The notes: generated by a model from the letters alone, not told the origin. A stretch of DNA of 64,000 nt from Gemmatales bacterium (GCA_026004675.1 BPJP01000007.1:170064-234063); one strand, 5' to 3'. Numbered from the stretch's first letter, positions 18,676 through 28,330 are shown. A program made the numbers and translations.

Positions 18676-19035
18676 ATGAGCAAGGCAGCAACCGACAGGC
18701 GGAGATTCGTCCGTCACGCTCGGATTCTGGATGCCTCCTGGGGCGGAGAAAGCCAGCCAATCGATCACCTGGTCGCCGTCTGGGACATCTCCCGTGGAGG
18801 GGTTTTGCTCCACGATCATAGCCCTTTCGATGTAGGCGCCCTGCTTACCATCCGCATCTACAACGCCAGCGGCAAATCGCTCGACCGCAAACTGCGCGTC
18901 GTTCGTCTGCAAGAACACGGTCACGGGGCATGGCACATAGGGGGCAAGTTCGAACTTCCCCTTACGGAAGAAGAGCTGAAGTTCCTCCTCTACGATGCCA
19001 GGCCGCCATCGAATCTCGCCCGCTCGACTTGCTGA
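18676..19035 (+). CDS. PilZ domain protein
   Basis: A 119-residue protein consisting essentially of one PilZ domain, a family known to bind cyclic di-GMP. The RRRFVRHARI segment near the N-terminus carries the RxxxR motif, and DISRGGVLL the (D/N)xSxxG motif. The end, WHIGGKFELPLTEEELKFLLY, fits the C-terminal strand and helix of the fold. It may link c-di-GMP levels to motility or surface behaviour, but no partner is adjacent. A second small PilZ protein is at 41820. AAAGGGGGCACGG precedes the ATG. Confidence 0.85.
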   Translation: MSKAATDRRRFVRHARILDASWGGESQPIDHLVAVWDISRGGVLLHDHSPFDVGALLTIRIYNASGKSLDRKLRVVRLQEHGHGAWHIGGKFELPLTEEELKFLLYDARPPSNLARSTC

Positions 19036-19068
19036 CCGACTGGCCCATTTCCTCGCCGACCTGGCTTC

Positions 19069-19521
19069 TCAAGTTTCGCGACTCAACCGGGCTTCGATGT
19101 TGTTCCAAATGTCATTGATGACCTTGTCGGCAGTAGCTTGAATGAGTCCTTTGGGGACGGCTTTCAAAAGACCTCCGAGTTGGGTAATTCTCGCTTCCCA
19201 AGCAAGGCGCGTCGACTGCTCGCCGATCGGCTCGAAAGTGATGGTGGCCTCGACATCGTTGTGGCTGCCGATCGCTTTGCCATGGGCGTGGTAGTGAATG
19301 GTTTTGCCCGGCAGAGAATCGGTAATCCGCAAGGTGACAGTCAACGTGCCTCGTAGAAACGAAAACCCAGGTCGCAGCGTAAAGGTCACTTGGGTTGGCT
19401 GCCGGTCAGAAACGTTCTCGACGCCCGGGATCGATTCGACCAGGAACGCCGGGTCGCTGAAGCGATCGAAAAGCCGATCTGCCGGCAAGGCGACATTCTT
19501 CTCGCCGTTGAATTGCAGCAT
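19069..19521 (-). CDS. SRPBCC / CoxG-like protein
   Basis: A 150-residue protein of the START-like (SRPBCC) fold. LQFNGEKNVALPADRLFDRFSDPAFLVESIPGVENV is the typical opening of the carbon monoxide dehydrogenase subunit G (CoxG) family, and LAWEARITQLGGLLKAVPKGLIQATADKVINDIWNNIEARL is the typical long C-terminal helix. Such proteins bind hydrophobic ligands or help insert cofactors. No CO dehydrogenase genes are near, so the role is open. It is 30 bp downstream of the phosphoesterase gene on the same strand. Confidence 0.78.
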   Translation of the reverse strand: MLQFNGEKNVALPADRLFDRFSDPAFLVESIPGVENVSDRQPTQVTFTLRPGFSFLRGTLTVTLRITDSLPGKTIHYHAHGKAIGSHNDVEATITFEPIGEQSTRLAWEARITQLGGLLKAVPKGLIQATADKVINDIWNNIEARLSRET

Positions 19522-19551
19522 GACGATGCCAACCCTTCGTGCAGCGTAAAG

Positions 19552-20793
19552 CTATCGATCCACGAGCGTGAACGTAAAGCGATTGTCCCCGTCTTTGACG
19601 GTTGCCCGTAAAGGCGATGTGTCGGCGGAGGCGAACTTCGACGGGATCGCAATCTTGTCGTTCCCCTGAACGACCACGACGTATTCTCCTTTGGGGGCAC
19701 CATCGAAGGCAGTGTAGGTGGATAACTGGAACGACCCATCTCCTTCCACTACCCCATCGGAAGTGCGTGTCTTTTTCTTCCCTTCGATGCGATAGAACGT
19801 GATGTTGGCGTCGGCGGCGGGAACACCATCGACGTAAACGGTTCCCGTCACGGGATACGTTCGCGACATGTTTCGAGGCACGCCCGGCTCATCGGAAGGG
19901 ATGATTTGCATGTTTTCGGGATAGATGCCATCCAAGAGAACATGGGCGATTTTCGGACCGGATTTTTTCATCGTGACCCAGGCGATCTGGTCGAATTCGC
20001 CATAGCGGACGCCGCGCAGTTTGCTGACGCCGCCGGTGGTGGCCAATTGGTAGTGGTTTCGACCATTGCGAACGAACTTGCGGAAGCGGTGGTGGTGTCC
20101 GCAAAAACACGTGTAGGGTCGGTCCCCCAAAGCCTTTTCGATAGCGAGCCAGCCGTTCTTGGCGATGTCGGCATACGACCACAATGGTTTATGCAGAGCC
20201 ACGATGGTCCAGCGGACGTGCTGGTTTTCAGCAAGGACTTTGGCGGCGTAATCGATCTGGTTTTTCGATAAATGAGACGACGTGCCCGGCGGATCATCCG
20301 AATTGAGAATCAAAAAGAGGACGTTCTTATACACGAAGTGGTAATACGCCGGTCCGAATTTCTCTTTCCACAGCCTGCCCATCACGGAATTGGAGACATC
20401 GTGGTTGCCGGGGACATAGAAGAATGGCATTTCCAACTGGGCAGCATAACTTTGGAATTCGTGCCACTGAGTATCCAGTTGTTTGCGATCCTCGGTGTAC
20501 CCTTCGATGAGGTCGCCGACGGAAAGGACGAATTCGGGTTGCAAGAGATTGAGCTGCTGAACAGCACGGGAGAAGATTTTCGCCCGATGCCCGCCGGTGC
20601 GGTCGCTGATGATGGCGAATTGGAATTGCTCGGAATGGTTGTTGAGGCGAAGATGGGTCCAGGGATTGCGCGGTCCCTTTTCAACGACCAACTCGGTTAC
20701 GGCGACGTCGAGTTTTTCCTGTCGCGCATTGGAAATGGCGATCGCCGAAACCAAAAAAACGACCGTTAACGTACCGATCAGCAAACGATTCAT
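19552..20793 (-). CDS. Secreted calcineurin-like metallophosphoesterase with C-terminal beta domain
   Basis: A 413-residue protein with an N-terminal signal sequence (MNRLLIGTLTVVFLVSAIAIS). The metallophosphoesterase core is visible as ISDRTGGHRAKIF (metal-binding Asp; the usual DxH is DRTG here), SVGDLIEG (GDxx), VPGNHDVSN (GNHD), the His in ALHKPLW, and CGHHHRF (GHxH). A C-terminal domain of about 100 residues (VTGTVYVDGVPAADANITFYRI) looks like a carboxypeptidase-regulatory beta sandwich. The ATG at 20793 has GGGAGGAG upstream. The substrate is unknown. It is likely exported and is divergent from the 21174 gene. Confidence 0.8.
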   Translation of the reverse strand: MNRLLIGTLTVVFLVSAIAISNARQEKLDVAVTELVVEKGPRNPWTHLRLNNHSEQFQFAIISDRTGGHRAKIFSRAVQQLNLLQPEFVLSVGDLIEGYTEDRKQLDTQWHEFQSYAAQLEMPFFYVPGNHDVSNSVMGRLWKEKFGPAYYHFVYKNVLFLILNSDDPPGTSSHLSKNQIDYAAKVLAENQHVRWTIVALHKPLWSYADIAKNGWLAIEKALGDRPYTCFCGHHHRFRKFVRNGRNHYQLATTGGVSKLRGVRYGEFDQIAWVTMKKSGPKIAHVLLDGIYPENMQIIPSDEPGVPRNMSRTYPVTGTVYVDGVPAADANITFYRIEGKKKTRTSDGVVEGDGSFQLSTYTAFDGAPKGEYVVVVQGNDKIAIPSKFASADTSPLRATVKDGDNRFTFTLVDR

Positions 20794-21173
20794 CGTCGAA
20801 GTCTCCTCCCAATTGCTCGTGAAGCCGTCATTATTGGCGAAGAAGAAGGCAGTGTCAATCGGCTGGACGCTGGACGAGCTGGACGATTGCGTCCTCCCCG
20901 TGAGACCGCTTGGCTGGGAAGAAACACAATGCTTACAGCCATTTCTGCTCGAGGTCTTTCCCGGCGATGGGAGCGAAGCAACTTTTTGCTCGCTATTCGG
21001 GCGCTGCAAACTCTTTCTTCGGTCCTGGCACCAACTGATGAGGGGCGGAAGAAAGTTCTCTTCGAATTATTCGGAGGCGGTTTCTTTCATAGCAAAAACG
21101 ACGGGCAGGGCAGTCGCTCGCCGCATGGACAAGCGGGCTGTTCCACGGTATGGTTTCTGGAAAAGGAGCGGCT
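20794..21173. other. Intergenic region between divergent genes
   Basis: These 380 bases separate the divergent phosphoesterase (minus) and zinc-ribbon membrane protein (plus) genes, so both promoters should lie here. I see no convincing ORF with a ribosome site, no strong hairpin and no clear -35/-10 pair. A short run of CTGGACG repeats (three copies around 20867-20884) is the only low-complexity signal. Confidence 0.5.
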
Positions 21174-22400
21174 ATGTCGCATGACGAAAACTGGCTGTCC
21201 CTGACTTGCCCTTTTTGTCAGGTGCGATTCCGCATCAAGTCAGCCTATGCGAACCTGGCTGGCCGGTGTCCGGAGTGCGGCAAACGCATCGAAGCGCCGA
21301 ACCCCCAAGCGCATGCCCCGCCGACGATCGAATCGGCTCTCGTTCCTCTGGAAGACGAGTGGCCCGAGCCAGCCCAAGTCGAGGGCGACTCCACCTACCA
21401 ATTGCGTGAAGAAGAAGGCCCCGCATCGAGCGACGCTCCGCAGGCCGCGGCGCCTATGTCAATCGATGCCGACACCAGGCCGTATGTCGTCGGCCAGGCT
21501 GGCGAAAAAGGTCCGGTCCCAGATAATGCCATCACTTACACTCTCAGTCGAGCCGAGACAGATCCTGAGAGGAAGCCGCGTCCCCCGGCAAAACCTGCCA
21601 TGGAAGGCATCTACACCTACCCCTGGCGGCGAGAAAACTTTCGCTACTGGTTGTACCTTGGCATCGGATTCAGTTTGATCCTGCTCGGCATCGCGCTTTT
21701 CCCCATCCTGATGGGAAACACGGATCTCAGTGTGGCTGGCCGAGCCTTCGGGATGTTGTTGATTCTCAATATCGCCGCGATTGGCATCTTTCTTCTCTCG
21801 TTCGGCGGCTATGGGGCGATGGTTTTTCTGGCGATCGTCGAAGAGACAGCAGCCGGCAGCGACTATCGCGACGCTCGCCTCGAATGGTATCCGTGGGAAG
21901 GCATCGCCAGGCTTTTCTATCTTTTATGGATCGGCAGTTGGTGCTGGATGCCGGCGTTTTTCGTCTCGATGCTGGTGGGCGGGAGAAAGCCAGACGCATC
22001 GGTGCTGTGCGTCCTTGGGATCATCTTGTCCACGACTTGTTTCCCCGTCTTGCTATTGTCGTCTCTGGCCGCCAACGAATTCTGGATGGTGCTTTCCTTG
22101 CCGTTGCTTCGCCGAATGCTGGGTCGGCTGCGAACGGTTAGGAGCATCTACTTCCCGATAGTGATCATTCCCTTTCTTGCTGCCGGGCTGGTTGGCCTGA
22201 CGACTTGGAATATTAGCCTGGTACCGGTGGCAGGATTCGCGTTGTCGGCACTGTGGTTGATTTATGCCCGCCTTTTAGGTCGGCTCGGCTGGCTTGTTTC
22301 GGTCCAAGCCCCCACCAGGCGCAAGGGGAGAAAGCGGGCAGCAACAGCCAAAAATGACGTGCCTCGTGACACGACGATCCAAGAACCCACGCCTCAGTAG
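21174..22400 (+). CDS. Zinc-ribbon multispanning membrane protein
   Basis: A 408-residue protein. A zinc ribbon occupies residues 11-40 (CPFCQVRFRIK ... CPECGKR), then a polar linker of about 110 residues, then six or so hydrophobic helices (for example YWLYLGIGFSLILLGIALFPIL and FGMLLILNIAAIGIFLLSFGGYGAMVFLAIV), and a basic tail. The ATG at 21174 has AGGAG 6 bases upstream. It belongs with the ribbon-membrane proteins at 8289 and 42216 by architecture, but the membrane parts differ. The role is unknown; sensing or scaffolding at the cell envelope is possible. Confidence 0.7.
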   Translation: MSHDENWLSLTCPFCQVRFRIKSAYANLAGRCPECGKRIEAPNPQAHAPPTIESALVPLEDEWPEPAQVEGDSTYQLREEEGPASSDAPQAAAPMSIDADTRPYVVGQAGEKGPVPDNAITYTLSRAETDPERKPRPPAKPAMEGIYTYPWRRENFRYWLYLGIGFSLILLGIALFPILMGNTDLSVAGRAFGMLLILNIAAIGIFLLSFGGYGAMVFLAIVEETAAGSDYRDARLEWYPWEGIARLFYLLWIGSWCWMPAFFVSMLVGGRKPDASVLCVLGIILSTTCFPVLLLSSLAANEFWMVLSLPLLRRMLGRLRTVRSIYFPIVIIPFLAAGLVGLTTWNISLVPVAGFALSALWLIYARLLGRLGWLVSVQAPTRRKGRKRAATAKNDVPRDTTIQEPTPQ

Positions 22401-22542
22401 CGGCAAACGGAACAGGACTGGCGTAGCGCGGGTGTTCTTTCCAGGCAGATTGTTGCAACAGAACATGGCGTTCTCTTTGAGCGAATCCGGAATTAGCCTG
22501 GGCAATGCCGTCGCTCTTCTGTGCTTTTCGTGAGAGGGCATG

Positions 22543-23496
22543 TCATTGCTTTTGCAAGCCGGCGATCACCACTTCGAGAAATTCGCGGGCGCGCCGAGCC
22601 AAGGCATCGACTCCTTCCGGTCGGGTGGGGCGGTCGATGACCGGGGCAAAAATGTTTTCGCAGCAAAGAGGCATGTCCAGCCCGGTAAAGGCGACGGGCG
22701 CCAATAGCCGATAGTGGTCGATTTCACCGAAGCCTGGGCCGCAATCTTCGTCGCGGGGAAAATTACGGTGGTCCTTGATGCAGAAACTGCGCACTTCGTC
22801 GGCGCACTTCTTGATGTCGGGAATGGGATCGACGTTGAGATAGTCCATAACGTTGCCGGCATCGTAATTGACTTTGATATTCGGGTGGTTGACTTCGCGC
22901 GTGATCTCGGCGCAGGCTTCTCCGGTGCCGGTTTTGCCTCCATGCTGTTTGACGACGAGCAGGACGTTATGGTCTTTGGCAATGGGGCCAAGGATTTTGA
23001 AGCGTTTGATCCAGATTTCGCGGTTGCCTCCTTTCGTGTGGCCGAAGGTCAGCACCTGAGGGATGCCCGCGGCCGACGCCTGTTTGATCCGATTCGTGAG
23101 GACTTCCAAAGCCCCATCCCGTTCCGGATAGATGCCGGAAAACATCATCAGAGGTTCGAGGCCGAGGTCTCGGCAGCGTTTGCCCAGTTCTTTGGCGGCA
23201 GAAGGAGGTGCGTCGGCGGCAAGAACCGGCGTCCGCTTCTTGGCGTTGGCATCCTCGTAATGAGAGGTTCCCCAGGCGACGTAGCGGTACCCGGCCGCCT
23301 TGATCCCCGTCAACGCTCGCTGCAAAGGGAATCGGCTATAAGGCAACGTCATGCAGGCGATCTGAAAATGGGTCGGCTTGCCTTTGGGTTTCTTCTCCTG
23401 CGCCAAGACCGATTGGCCAGTCAGGACAAGTCCCGCTGCGCTGAAACCGCTCGCTTTTAGAAACAGGCGTCGGCTCATCGTGTCGTCACGCTTCAT
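22543..23496 (-). CDS. Tat-exported sugar phosphate isomerase/epimerase-like TIM-barrel protein
   Basis: A 317-residue protein. The N-terminus MSRRLFLKASGFSAAGLVLTG is a twin-arginine signal, so it should be exported folded. The mature part matches the xylose-isomerase-like TIM-barrel (AP endonuclease 2) superfamily: metal-binding His and Glu/Asp positions are suggested by LTFGHTKGG, VVKQHGGKTGTG, VNYDAGNVMDY, FCIKDHR and LCCENIF. In planctomycetes such proteins are numerous and their substrates are mostly unknown. Two starts are possible, 23496 and 23478; the latter would begin right at the Tat motif. Confidence 0.8.
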   Translation of the reverse strand: MKRDDTMSRRLFLKASGFSAAGLVLTGQSVLAQEKKPKGKPTHFQIACMTLPYSRFPLQRALTGIKAAGYRYVAWGTSHYEDANAKKRTPVLAADAPPSAAKELGKRCRDLGLEPLMMFSGIYPERDGALEVLTNRIKQASAAGIPQVLTFGHTKGGNREIWIKRFKILGPIAKDHNVLLVVKQHGGKTGTGEACAEITREVNHPNIKVNYDAGNVMDYLNVDPIPDIKKCADEVRSFCIKDHRNFPRDEDCGPGFGEIDHYRLLAPVAFTGLDMPLCCENIFAPVIDRPTRPEGVDALARRAREFLEVVIAGLQKQ

Positions 23497-23683
23497 CGCC
23501 TTTCTCCTCTATGCTTTCGACTCTCTTCTGGTTGGCGGCCAGGCCGCTTTCCAGTGTAATGACTGGCAAGTGAAGAATGAAACGGATTCCGCCGAATTCG
23601 TCCCGCCGGGCTGTCGAATCGTTGTGCGATCAGCAGGGAACATGGCGGGTCATCCGGCATGTCGTTCGGGTGCGAGAAAAAGC

Positions 23684-24886
23684 ATGAATCTCCTCGTTGT
23701 CAATTGCGGCAGTTCCACCTTGAAAGTCGAACTCTTTGCCGTCGTGGATCGCCAGCCTGGCAAGAGCCTGGCTCGCGGCACCGTCGATCGCATCGGAGGC
23801 GATTCGCGTTTGCACTTCACTTCGAACAGCAGCACGGAACCGGATTTTTGCCAGAGTGAAGAGATTGGCAGCCACGCACAGGCGATGGAACGGGTCTGGC
23901 AACTGCTGACCACGGTCGCGGACCTGTCTGAACTTGTCGCCGTCGGTCACCGCGTGGTTCACGGCGGCAATACTTTTGCGACGCCGGTCGTGGTGGACCG
24001 AGAAGTGCTCGAAGCCATGGAGCCGCTCAACGCTCTCGCACCGTTGCACAACCCGCCGGCTTTGGAAACGCTCCGGCGTACGAGGGAACTGGCCGGTGCG
24101 AACGTGCCAATGGTCGCCGTTTTCGACACTGCTTTCCACATGGGCATGCCGCCGGCTGCCGCCCACTATGCGATTCCGCGGCAATGGGAAGAGAAATACG
24201 GCATTCGGCGATTCGGCTTTCACGGGCTGGCACATCAATACATGGCGGTGCATGCCAGTGAATGCATGGGTCGGTCTCTGGACGACCTCAAGTTGGTTAC
24301 TCTGCAATTGGGGAACGGCTGCTCGGCGACCGCCGTTTCCGGCGGCAGGTCGATCGATACCTCTATGGGATTCACTCCGCTGGAAGGTTTGATCATGGGG
24401 ACGCGCTCAGGCGACCTCGACCCTGGCATCCTCGCCTTCGTGGCGGCGAAAGAAAAGGCTTCGCCGGCGCAGGTCGAAGACTGGCTAAACCATCGTTGCG
24501 GCCTTTTGGGAATCTCCGAAGCAAGCAGCGACATGCGCGAACTTTTGCAGCTGGAGGAAAACGGCGTTGAGCGAGCAGCACTGGCTATTGCCATGTTCGT
24601 CTATCGCGTCCGCAAATACATCGGCGCTTACCTGGCCGTGCTGCAAGGAGCCGATGCCATCGTCTTCGGCGGCGGCATCGGCGAGCATTCCCCCGTCATT
24701 CGCCAACGCATTTGTGCCGGTCTGCGCTGGGCCGGCTTGGAACTCGATGACGCCGCCAATCGTGCCGCCGTCGGACGCGAAGGACGGATTTCGTCAGCCG
24801 ATTCCAGACTCGCTGCCTATGTCGTGCCCGTCGACGAAGCCGTCATCATTGCTCGCGAAACGTTACGGCTCGTTGCCGGTCGCTGA
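23684..24886 (+). CDS. ackA: Acetate kinase
   Basis: Converts acetate and ATP to acetyl phosphate and ADP, or the reverse for ATP gain. The 400-residue protein has the ASKHA-fold signatures: LLVVNCGSSTLK with Asn7 at the start, VGHRVVHGG, FDTAFHMGMP with the catalytic Asp, RFGFHGLAHQY, and IMGTRSGDLDPGI with the catalytic Arg. GGGIGEHSPVIRQRI near the end is the adenosine motif. The ATG at 23684 gives the usual start, although the open frame runs from 23378. No phosphotransacetylase gene is adjacent. Confidence 0.95.
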   Translation: MNLLVVNCGSSTLKVELFAVVDRQPGKSLARGTVDRIGGDSRLHFTSNSSTEPDFCQSEEIGSHAQAMERVWQLLTTVADLSELVAVGHRVVHGGNTFATPVVVDREVLEAMEPLNALAPLHNPPALETLRRTRELAGANVPMVAVFDTAFHMGMPPAAAHYAIPRQWEEKYGIRRFGFHGLAHQYMAVHASECMGRSLDDLKLVTLQLGNGCSATAVSGGRSIDTSMGFTPLEGLIMGTRSGDLDPGILAFVAAKEKASPAQVEDWLNHRCGLLGISEASSDMRELLQLEENGVERAALAIAMFVYRVRKYIGAYLAVLQGADAIVFGGGIGEHSPVIRQRICAGLRWAGLELDDAANRAAVGREGRISSADSRLAAYVVPVDEAVIIARETLRLVAGR

Positions 24887-24995
24887 CCATCACCTGATCG
24901 TGTTCGCGCTGAAATTCGCTTTCCACGCTGTATCGGCAGGCATATGATGCAGGCAAGTATTGTCGGATCATTTGCGCAGTTCATCTGGTCGGCCC

Positions 24996-26732
24996 ATGGA
25001 TCATTTCGTTTCGACATTCAACCAGATCATGGAAGTGATCAATGGCGTACTTTGGCACGATGCTGCCCTGTACGCTATTCTGGGCATCGGCATCCTTTTC
25101 ACCTTTTGGAGCGGTTTCTGCCAGTACCGGGCGTTGACGCACGGCGTTGCCATCACGTTAGGCAAATACGACGATCCTGACGATCCCGGTGCGATCAACC
25201 ACTTTCAAGCCCTCTCGACGGCGTTGTCAGCCACGGTCGGCATCGGCAACATCGGCGGCGTCGCCACTGCCGTGGCGCTCGGCGGCCCCGGCGCGGTCTT
25301 TTGGATGTGGATCGTCGGCCTGATCGGCATGGCCCTGAAGACCACCGAAGTGACCCTCGCCATGCTCTACCGCAATACCGATGATCCGGACAATCCGCAC
25401 GGCGGAGCGATGTGGGTCGCCGATAAAGGTTTTCGCCAAATGGGCCCAAAGTGGGCCCCCGTCGGAAAAGCCATCGCTTCCCTTTTCTGTGTCACTCTGC
25501 TCATTGCCACCATCACCGGCGGCAATATGTTCCAGGCATTCAACGTCGCCGAAGTCACTTCCAAAGATGTCCCGCAAATCCAGTACCTCATCAATTCCTG
25601 GACCGGCGGTAGCCAGCTCGTCAACGCCAGACTCTTGACCGGCGTCCTCCTTGCCGTTCTCGCCGCCCTGGTGATCATCGGCGGCATCAAAAGAATCGGC
25701 CAAGTCGCCGGCGCCCTCGTTCCTTTCATGTGCGGCCTGTACCTTTTGCTTGCCTGTTATGTGCTCTTCGTGCACTTCAACGACATTCCAACGATCTTTG
25801 CTTCGATCGTTCGTTCCGCCTTCGCCTCCACCGAAGCCCAGGGGGCCTTTCTGGGAGGCACCATCGGCAGCGCGTTTTCTTACGGCATGCAACGGGCCTT
25901 GTTTTCCAACGAAGCGGGCCAGGGATCGGCGCCGATCGCCCATTCCGCTGCCAAAACCGACGAGCCGGTTCGCGAAGGTCTGGTCGCTGGCCTGGAGCCG
26001 TTCATCGATACGCTCGTTGTCTGCACCATGACCGCCCTGGTCATCCTTGCCAGCGGCGCCTGGAATCGCGAGCCGATCGCCTCCTTTGCCAGCACACCCG
26101 ATCTGAAGTCAGCGGGCGATGGCAAATGGATCCCCGATACCATCGAACTCCCGCAAAAAACCTCGAAGGAAGCTTGGCAGGAGGGGGAAAGCATCTTCGT
26201 CATCGTCGAATCGACCAGCCACGGCGAACGGCGACGGCTGACCGGCACGGTGCACCGCCGGGATCAAAACCGACTGGCTATCGACTGGGATGTTTTCGAC
26301 AGTGCCGACAAGCCGAGGCTCGTGTCGGCCGATGTGTTCAACAATTACCTTGGTGCGGCACTGACAAGCCATGCGTTCAACCGCGTCGTTCCCGGCATGG
26401 GAAGCTGGATCGTTCTCCTGGCAGTCTGGCTTTTTGCTTTTTCTACCGTGATTTCCTGGAACTACTACGGTGAGCAGGGAATCCTCTATCTGTTCGGGGA
26501 ACGCTCGATTCTCCCTTATCGAGTGTTCTATTGCGTGTGCATCGTCGTGGCGTGTACCGGCTTGATCCGAACCGAGCGCGAATTGAACAACCTGACCAAT
26601 ATCGGCACGGGCGTGATGCTGTTTGCCAACTTGCCGATTTGCCTGATTTTCGGCAAGCAGACCATGAACGCTTACCACGACTACCTTCGCCGGTTGAAAG
26701 CGGGCGAAGTGACGGATCGGCGCGGGTCGTAG
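24996..26732 (+). CDS. AGCS-family sodium:amino acid (alanine/glycine) symporter
   Basis: Takes up small neutral amino acids with sodium. The 578-residue protein shows the family signatures: ATVGIGNIGGVATAVALGGPGAVFWMW early, NPHGGAMW, and SNEAGQGSAPIAHSAAKT in the middle, with about 11 membrane helices. It is longer than usual (about 450-500) because a polar insert of about 90 residues (roughly 26080-26350) interrupts the region before the last helices (FAFSTVISWNYYGEQG). The ATG at 24996 is preferred; a TTG at 24960 would add 12 polar residues. Its stop is 35 bp before the reverse transcriptase gene. Confidence 0.9.
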   Translation: MDHFVSTFNQIMEVINGVLWHDAALYAILGIGILFTFWSGFCQYRALTHGVAITLGKYDDPDDPGAINHFQALSTALSATVGIGNIGGVATAVALGGPGAVFWMWIVGLIGMALKTTEVTLAMLYRNTDDPDNPHGGAMWVADKGFRQMGPKWAPVGKAIASLFCVTLLIATITGGNMFQAFNVAEVTSKDVPQIQYLINSWTGGSQLVNARLLTGVLLAVLAALVIIGGIKRIGQVAGALVPFMCGLYLLLACYVLFVHFNDIPTIFASIVRSAFASTEAQGAFLGGTIGSAFSYGMQRALFSNEAGQGSAPIAHSAAKTDEPVREGLVAGLEPFIDTLVVCTMTALVILASGAWNREPIASFASTPDLKSAGDGKWIPDTIELPQKTSKEAWQEGESIFVIVESTSHGERRRLTGTVHRRDQNRLAIDWDVFDSADKPRLVSADVFNNYLGAALTSHAFNRVVPGMGSWIVLLAVWLFAFSTVISWNYYGEQGILYLFGERSILPYRVFYCVCIVVACTGLIRTERELNNLTNIGTGVMLFANLPICLIFGKQTMNAYHDYLRRLKAGEVTDRRGS

Positions 26733-26767
26733 CTGCGTGAGCGACCGCTGGCCATCGAGGAGAAACC

Positions 26768-28330
26768 ATGGGCTTTTTTTCGTGGCTGAAAAAGCTTTTT
26801 GGAATGGAGGAGCGACCAGCTCCTGGGAGGCAAAAGCCGGCCGTCCACCGGACCTTCGACCTCGATCCGGGGGATTTCGCTCCCATTTCGCGAAGCGAAT
26901 TCAAACGCGGCTTGCAAGCGACCGCCGACCAGGAATCCTGGTTTGATCGTGGCAACATCATTCCACCTGCCGACGACCCGCGCACCAGACTCATCGATCG
27001 GGCATTGGTGACGCATGGCCTTTTGAGCCCCGAACAGCTTGCGGAGATTCACCAGGCCGGCGCGGAAATGGAACGTGTCCGGGCTGTGCTGAGCCAAATA
27101 GAAGAGCAGGCGGTGCTCGCGGGAGAGGCCGAGGTCGAAAAAGAACGCGAACGCAAGCGGCTCCTCAAGGAACAGAAAAAGGCCGACGCCGAACGCCGCA
27201 AACAACAACGGGCGGAAGCCGTCGCGAAACGCCGAGCTACGGACATCATCTATCTGGGCAGAGGCGTGAGCCATCGCTTGAACGATCGGCACAGTGACGT
27301 CGATCGTCTGCGACGATCCCATCTTCCGATGCTGTCGACGCCGGCCGATCTGGCGAGCGCTCTGGAGTTGACTGTGCCGAGACTGCGCTGGCTCGCCTTT
27401 CATACCGAAGCGGCTACCCGCATCCACTACGTTCAATTCCGCGTTCCGAAAAAGAGCGGAGGCCAACGTACCCTCAGCGCCCCGCACAAAACCCTGGCTC
27501 GAGTGCAACGCTGGATCCTCGACAACATCCTGTGCCGGCTCGAAATCGAGTCGTCGGCCCATGGTTTCGTCCGCGGCCGAAGCATCCTTACCAACGCCTA
27601 CGCACACGCTGGCCGCGATGTGGTCATCAATGCCGACTTAGAGGATTTCTTTCCAAGTATTTCTTTCTTTCGCGTCCGCAACGTTTTTCAGCGTACCGGT
27701 TATTCCGGCGCCGTCGCCACGATTCTGGCTCTTCTCTGCACCGAGTGTCCGCGACGAATCGTTCAATACGAGGGCCAGACTTATTACGTCGCCACCGGAC
27801 CGCGCGGCTTGCCCCAGGGAGCCTGTACCAGCCCCACTCTTTCCAACATCGTCTCGCGACGCCTCGATCGCCGACTGGCTGGGCTGGCAAGAAAGTTCAA
27901 TCTCCAATACTCGCGCTACGCCGATGACTTGACCTGGTCCGGCTCGTTGCCTCTGCCCGTCACGAACGGCAATCCTGCCCCGCAGAAGGCACCGCACAAG
28001 AAAGGCGTCGGCTACTTTCTCGCTCGCGTTCGCCATATTGCCGAGGAGGAAGGCTTCCACATCCATCCAGCGAAGACACGCGTTCTCCGGCGACATGCCG
28101 CCCAACTGGTGACGGGACTCGTCGTCAACGTTCGGCCAAATGTGCCGCGAAAAGAAATCCGACGCATTCGCGCCATTTTGCATCACGCTCGGCACGAAGG
28201 GCTGGAAGCACAGAACCGCGAACAACACCCGAACTTTCGGTCCTGGCTAGCAGGCAAAATCGCCTATATTTCCATGGTCCGCCCCGATGTGGGGGCCAAA
28301 CTGGCAGCCCAATTCCGCCAGCTGTCTTGA
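26768..28330 (+). CDS. Retron-type reverse transcriptase with long N-terminal extension
   Basis: A 520-residue RNA-directed DNA polymerase. The RT core (about 205-455) contains catalytic Asp290 (INADLEDFFPSI), LPQGACTSP (348-356), and YADD at 384-387. Two motifs mark retron RTs: NAxxH (NAYAH, 276-280) and VTG (448-450, in QLVTGLVVN). Residues 1-185 form an extension absent from small retron RTs, with a highly charged coiled coil at 98-155; some myxobacterial retron RTs are also extended. SD GAGGAG precedes the ATG. Only 35 bp separate it from the symporter gene, leaving no room for the usual upstream msr-msd RNA. The noncoding DNA downstream is the place to look for an RNA partner. Confidence 0.88.
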   Translation: MGFFSWLKKLFGMEERPAPGRQKPAVHRTFDLDPGDFAPISRSEFKRGLQATADQESWFDRGNIIPPADDPRTRLIDRALVTHGLLSPEQLAEIHQAGAEMERVRAVLSQIEEQAVLAGEAEVEKERERKRLLKEQKKADAERRKQQRAEAVAKRRATDIIYLGRGVSHRLNDRHSDVDRLRRSHLPMLSTPADLASALELTVPRLRWLAFHTEAATRIHYVQFRVPKKSGGQRTLSAPHKTLARVQRWILDNILCRLEIESSAHGFVRGRSILTNAYAHAGRDVVINADLEDFFPSISFFRVRNVFQRTGYSGAVATILALLCTECPRRIVQYEGQTYYVATGPRGLPQGACTSPTLSNIVSRRLDRRLAGLARKFNLQYSRYADDLTWSGSLPLPVTNGNPAPQKAPHKKGVGYFLARVRHIAEEEGFHIHPAKTRVLRRHAAQLVTGLVVNVRPNVPRKEIRRIRAILHHARHEGLEAQNREQHPNFRSWLAGKIAYISMVRPDVGAKLAAQFRQLS

